NCBI RefSeq assembly: GCF_052857255.1
Contig: NC_135498.1
Coordinates: forward strand, 116,689,134 to 116,753,133
Direction of reading: 5' to 3'
DNA: 64,000 nt
Origin: Amblyomma americanum
Lineage: Eukaryota > Arthropoda > Arachnida > Ixodida > Ixodidae
Shown: one piece after another, positions 59,601-64,000 of the stretch
Layout of the letters: each line of letters begins with the position of its first letter
Position numbering within the stretch: the stretch's first letter is position 1
Notes under the pieces: model-generated
Databases searched by the model: none
Told to the model about the DNA's origin: nothing
What the model saw: only the letters and a program-made list of their open reading frames with translations
Made by a program: the position numbers and the translations under genes

Positions 59601-60264
59601 TTTCACATTTTTTGGGGTAAGAAAATACGCAGGCCCAGCTTTCTACGCCGCTTAAGGCGCATGTGCCGCTGTCATCAGGGGTTGAAAGCACCGAATTGAG
59701 CTTAGCGCTATCAGAAACGCGTGTCTGTAGCGCCTGCGCCAGGTGTTAGACAGATAGACGGAATTGTGCAGCGGCCTTGGTCTATGTGTGAATTACCACC
59801 GGCTGCAGTCGTCTGTGCTAGGAACGCCGATTTTACTATAGCCACTCTCGCTTCAATTTTTACAGCCGCGAACACAGAGCCCCTGGGACCGCCATAAAAC
59901 TGCCTCTTTTGTATGGTGTTGTGCGGCTGAATGTGGATGATTACGATGGCGATGGTACAGAGTGTTCGGGAGTCACAGAAGTACAAGCCTAATTATATAT
60001 CTGGACCGAATTTACAAAAAGTGTCTGTGTTGTTGCCTGTGGCAACGCCTTTTTACTCACATGCGTGTACTCTGGAGGTTGAACCGCTTATTTCATGTAA
60101 TGTCACACTAACAGCAACGATTGCTACCGCACCTTTTTCAATTTTTTCAAGATAACGGAGAGGATCTCGCATCAATGTCATATGCATCCGCTTGTTCCCG
60201 CTTTTTGAATCTCCTGCCCAAATATTGGCAGCGAGCTGCTGGTAGTGGTAAAGGTATAATTAGA
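59601..60264. other. Unassigned stretch
   Basis: No recognised gene or element. Open frames at 59711-60155 lack known domains. Confidence 0.4.
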
Positions 60265-60843
60265 GAAGGGAGTAAGACCTGATCCGGACCATGAGAGGGA
60301 AATAACTAGAAGGATAAGAATGAGGTGGAGCGCATATCGCAGGTTTTCTCAGATCATAAATAGCAGGATACCAATATCCCTCAAGAGAAAAGTATACAAC
60401 CGCTCTACCTTACCGGTGCTCAAGTAAAGGGCAGAAACGTGGAGGCTAACGGAAAGAGTTATGCACAAGTTAAGGACAACGCTGCGAGCAATGTAAAGAA
60501 AAAATGATAGATGTAACGTTAAGAGACCGCAAGCGGGCAGAGTGGGTGAGAGAACAAACGCGTGTTGATGACATTCTGGTCGAATTCAAGAGGAAGACAT
60601 GGGCTTGAGCACACCATGTAATGTGAAGGCACGATAACCGCTGGTTGGTCCTTAGGGGTAACGGAGGGAATTCCAAGAGAAGGCAAGCGTAGCAGGGGCG
60701 GCAGAAGGTTAGGTGGGCGGATGAGATTAGGAAGTTTGCAAGCATAGGCTGGGCGCTGCTGGCAAAGGAGAGGTTAATTGGAGAGACATGAGAGAGGCCT
60801 TTGCCCTGTAGTGTTTTTAGTGGGGCTGATGATGATGATGACG
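60265..60843 (+). mobile_element. RTE-superfamily LINE 3' fragment, copy C
   Basis: This is the same family as 73-955, in the opposite orientation. DNA landmarks are CCGGACCATGAGAGGGAAATAACTAGAAGGATAAGAATG, shown here only as the start of the match near 60287, CCCTCAAGAGAAAAGTATAC, GAGAACAAACGCGTG and GAGAGGCCTTTGCCCTG. It ends in GATGATGATGATGA at 60840. Stops and indels break the C-terminal RT frame throughout. Only the last 570 bases of the element are present. Confidence 0.85.
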
Positions 60844-61057
60844 TTGAAAGCTTCGTTTTGCAATGGTAATAAATAGCGTACTAAGAAAAATGAACGTCTA
60901 ACCTCAATTGCCGTTCAGAAGATAACACAAATACATCATGCTGTCCTTATTTTGAATGAGGTGCGTAGCGGCATTTTCCATTGAATTTTAAACCAGAGTG
61001 TGCACAACCTAAAATACGGAAGAGAGAGCGTTGACTTACAAGAAACAACCTAATAGA

Positions 61058-61299
61058 TTGCCACCGCGGTGGCCCCGTGGTTATGGCGCTCGGCTGCTGA
61101 CCTGAAAAACGCGGGTTTGATCCCGGCCGCGGCGATCGAATTTCAATGGAGGCGAAATTCTAGAAGCCCCTGTGCTGTGCGATGTCGGTGCACGTTAAGG
61201 AACCCCAGGTGGTCGAAATTTCCGCCGCTGTCCTTTATGGCGTTCATCATAGCCTGAGTCGCTTTGGGACATAAAAATCGCATAAACCAAAAAAAAAAC
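61058..61299 (+). mobile_element. tRNA-derived SINE with A-rich tail
   Basis: The head has GCCACCGCGGTGGCCCCGTGG (box A region) and CGGGTTTGATCCCGGCCGCGG (box B). The body has CACGTTAAGGAACCCCAGGTG and GCCTGAGTCGCTTTGGGAC, and it ends ATAAACCAAAAAAAAAACG. TAATAGATT just before and GAGTAGATT just after form a likely target duplication. It is full length, about 240 bases. Confidence 0.9.
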
Positions 61300-62569
61300 G
61301 AGTAGATTTTGATGATGAGTCAACAATTTTTTTAATAATATATATCACCTATCACCCATGCCGGGTTATTTCACTGCGAAAGCATTACTTGGTTATGTTC
61401 GCGGTTTTCTTATCCGCCGAAAATGGACGCGAAACGTGTCGGCAGCTATTTCATCATTCCAGGAAGAGTTAACACTAATTATAATTGTATGTGATAGAGG
61501 ACGGTAAAATATCGTCGCTCGTCAAATTTGGTTGATGTGGAGTAATTAGTTAATTAATTAGAGGTAAAATAGTCGATTACACGTCGCAATAGAGCCGGAC
61601 GACGATATAGTGAAAGGACGCCAAAGCAACCTTGGGCGTCGGAATTGTGAAAAATTATGAAACAAAGCCGGATGAAGGTTTGAAATAGATTAAAATGTGA
61701 TTATTGAACGATAATTATTGAAACAAAAACTTTGGGTAATGTGGAGTAATTAGAGGCGAATAAAAACCATGTACGTCAATGTATTGGGAGGTTATGAAAT
61801 CAGCCTCGGGCGTCGAAAGAGTATAAAATGAAAAAAAAAAAACAAAAAAATTTAACCAGGTTAAAAAAGGTAATTGGTGTAAGAGTAAAAAAGAAAATGT
61901 TAATCAATGAAACAAATGCTGAAAAACAGAAGCGAACGACAAAAAAAAAGCGCTTAGACGTCACAATAGCGAAGCGAAGAGAGACGACGAGTGTGAAAGA
62001 GACGTCAATGCTTTCACATTCTCTCAGTGCGGGTCGCCGCAGTGATCTTTAACGTTTTTTTAGTGCGTAGGCACTAATCCGCTTGGTACCAATCCCGAGC
62101 GAAATCGTCCGTTGTTTGTTCCGTTGACTGCTCGCCGAGCGCGCTTCGTCCCGCGGGACTGCCTGCTCTTCTTCGTCTTGTATGTGGCACTAAACCGGTG
62201 GTTATGACCCGAGCAAATTCGCCACTTACGTGTCCGCAGCTTGCGCTAGGCCAGCTGCGGTCAGTTAGGCCAAGTAAACGAGCGTCCAAAGGCGTATTTT
62301 TGGCGTCCCATATTTCGAACCACTTGCCCGATTAAGAATATTTATAAAGAGGCGCTCCATTATATTCACGCCCAATGATATCGCAATATAGTAGTGCCTA
62401 AAAAATTGCGAAATAAGAAAATTAATTAATTAATTCTAATTAATTAATCATTTAATTGTTACATTTTTTGCGTACATGATGTCCTGCTTGGTCAACAATT
62501 CACCTGCAAAGACCGCAGCGACCTATCTCTTACAGTTCTTGCGAAGAAAGTGCTACTTCACTAGTAAAG
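61300..62569. other. A/T-rich stretch with internal repeats
   Basis: GTGGAGTAATTAG occurs near 61538 and again near 61740. The first block (61535-61620) is matched in inverted orientation by 63915-63995. There is an A-rich run at 61829-61850 and an ATTAATTAATT run at about 62420-62450. No coding domain. The frame at 61828-62052 is a low-complexity Lys/Arg stretch produced by A-richness. Confidence 0.5.
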
Positions 62570-63250
62570 CAGAGAGAGAGAGAAAGGCAAACGGAAGGCA
62601 GGGAGGTTAACTAGGCAGCGCCCGGTATGCTACCTTACGTGTGTGGAGGGTAATGGAGGGAGAGATAGAAAGGGGAAAGAACAAAGGAAGATAACCACTT
62701 TTCCACATTTCCGTTGGCCATTATTTGCAGGGTACAGAGGGCGCACACTGATAGTTCACCACCTTTCACTCAGTCCTGAGTCTTTCAAGAACTTGAAAAG
62801 TGCCTTCAAAGTTATCCTCTACGATAAAGACTTACTCCAAGGACCCAGAATCTTGGCTTCAGTAAGGGGCCGAGGATCTAAACGGCGGAGTGTTGCAGCC
62901 AGGAGTGCACGCTCACGCTGAAACCGAGAGCAGTTACAAAGAAGGTGTTCCATAGTTTCGTCGCGCCCACAGTTCTCATACGCAGGATAGTCGGCCATTC
63001 CGATTAAGTGGGAGTAGCCATTTGTGAACGCCACTCTCAGCCACAGGCGACACAACAGCGTAGCATCGCAGCGGGAGAGGCCGGACGGAGGACTGAGTTG
63101 AAGTAAGAGGTCTACGCGGTGCAGATGGCATGTGGACGGCAGGTAAAGCAAAGAAGTCCGACTTATGCATGAAGGCTAAGCCTTTGACGGAGCGCCGGCG
63201 CCAGAGGCCTTGTGCAGCTGTTCCGTCAATATGCGTCAATGCCCCACCCC
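62570..63250 (-). mobile_element. I-clade LINE 3' fragment
   Basis: The minus strand encodes the C-terminal tail of an I-type LINE: LSRCDATLLCRLWLRVAFTN, then YENCGRDETMEHLLCNCSRF with a CxxC...H...C pattern, then LDPRPLTEAKILGPW (frame 63151-62819). A 3' untranslated region follows with GCGCTGCCTAGTTAACC and a TC-repeat tail near 62570-62583. The upstream end coincides with a perfect hairpin at 63233-63265. This family is different from the I-type LINE at 41911-44905. Confidence 0.8.
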
Positions 63251-63265
63251 GTGGGGCATTGACGC
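63233..63265. repeat. Perfect 15-bp hairpin
   Basis: GCGTCAATGCCCCAC (63233-63247) and GTGGGGCATTGACGC (63251-63265) are exact inverted copies with a CCC loop. It lies at the 5' truncation point of the adjacent LINE fragment. It is not followed by a T-run, so it is not terminator-like. Confidence 0.95.
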
Positions 63266-64000
63266 GGGGCAGCCGTGCGCGTTGTGTTACCTCTAGTGTT
63301 TTTGTGCCTCCTCCTGGTTTACTATTTTGAAACCCTATAATTTCTAAAACTAGAAATCTCTAAACTTTATAAAAAATATACCCAGTATATGCATGTTTGA
63401 ACGGTGCGAGGTTCCCGCACAACACACTGTCCAGACTCCATCTGGGAAAACTTCGGCTCTATTGATATCGTTTTCGTGCATATACTCACATACAATATCC
63501 GAAATATGATATGAAATCCGGTATTCAAGAATGAGTGTATTAACCGATTACCGCATAGCCCATCATATCCCGGACGGAAAACACGCGAGAATATATTTTT
63601 TCACGGGTAATTTTTTGTTGCATTTTTGATTTTCACCCTGACGAACAGCACAACTTTTTCTAATAACAGCATTTTTTCTAGTATTGTGGTGTCCCTTTTA
63701 GTACTAGCAGAACTGCAGGAAAATAGCACAGAAAAATACCACTGTACTGGAGAAAAACCGTTTGGCATGAAAACGATAAAATGACGTCGTCGTATGTTGG
63801 AAACGATTTTGTCTTTTCGGCTGCGATACGTATGATGCGCTACATACTTCTACCTTAAGCTTTCCGGAAAGATTAGAGTCTTGTTTCCTTACCACGTCCA
63901 AGGCTGTTCTGATGTTCACCCACTATATTGACGTCCGGGACTATTTACACATCTAATCGTCTTTTTCGCCTCTAATAAATAAATAATTACTCCACATGAA
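63266..64000. other. Unassigned stretch to the window end
   Basis: No gene recognised. Positions 63915-63995 match 61535-61620 in inverted orientation (GTGGAGTAATTA, TAGAGGCGAA, CCGGACG). The element or repeat continues past the window edge. Confidence 0.45.

Noticed and set aside
61828..62052. Lys/Arg-rich 74-codon frame
   Set aside because: It arises from an A-rich low-complexity run and shows no domain.
63233..63265. Hairpin as a transcription terminator
   Set aside because: No T-tract follows, and intrinsic terminators of this kind are bacterial.

Overview
This is transposon-rich eukaryotic DNA, most likely from an ixodid tick. The evidence is tRNA-derived SINEs of the type known in ticks (Ruka-like), RTE, CR1/L2 and I-clade LINE remnants, a Penelope-like fragment, a hAT and a piggyBac element with spliceosomal introns, and a gypsy-type LTR retrotransposon. 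I found no host protein-coding gene, rRNA, functional tRNA or CRISPR array. Every coding sequence I can support belongs to a mobile element, and each one is broken. The window looks intergenic or intronic. Family names rest on recognition of motifs by eye.

Layout. 1-9 kb: a 5'-truncated RTE LINE (minus), a Ruka-like SINE, one copy of an unclassified interspersed repeat, and a decayed near-full-length RTE LINE (minus) with a tRNA-like sequence directly 5' of it. 9-17 kb: largely unassigned DNA, a CR1/L2-group LINE (minus, 11.7-14.3 kb) abutting a Penelope-like fragment with a GIY-YIG remnant (14.3-15.7 kb), then a 148-bp-period satellite built around GGGCTAGCCC. 17.3-22.2 kb: a 4.9-kb hAT element with termini, imperfect target duplication and exon remnants. 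22.4-31 kb: LINE fragments, a GC-rich block and unassigned DNA.

31.2-59.0 kb is the most striking part. Two arms of about 7.4 and 8.5 kb (31247-38600 and 50511-59019) are inverted copies of each other, separated by about 12 kb. The spacer holds a gypsy element cut off inside RNase H exactly at the arm edge, an I-clade LINE with an internal deletion, a small GC-rich MITE-like element, the second copy of the unclassified repeat and a SINE. A SINE and a truncated Ruka-like element are shared by both arms, so they predate the duplication. A 2.6-kb piggyBac element is only in the right arm, and a CR1/L2-like LINE piece is only in the left arm; a further 0.8-kb segment is also left-only. Each arm therefore records the empty site of the other. 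The outer edges of both arms fall inside a repeat family that is also found nearby in further copies.

59-64 kb: more copies of that repeat family, a third RTE 3' fragment (plus), a tRNA-SINE, A/T-rich DNA with an inverted repeat, and an I-clade LINE 3' end that stops next to a perfect 15-bp hairpin. The elements do not work together as a pathway. The window is best read as a record of successive insertions plus one large inverted duplication.
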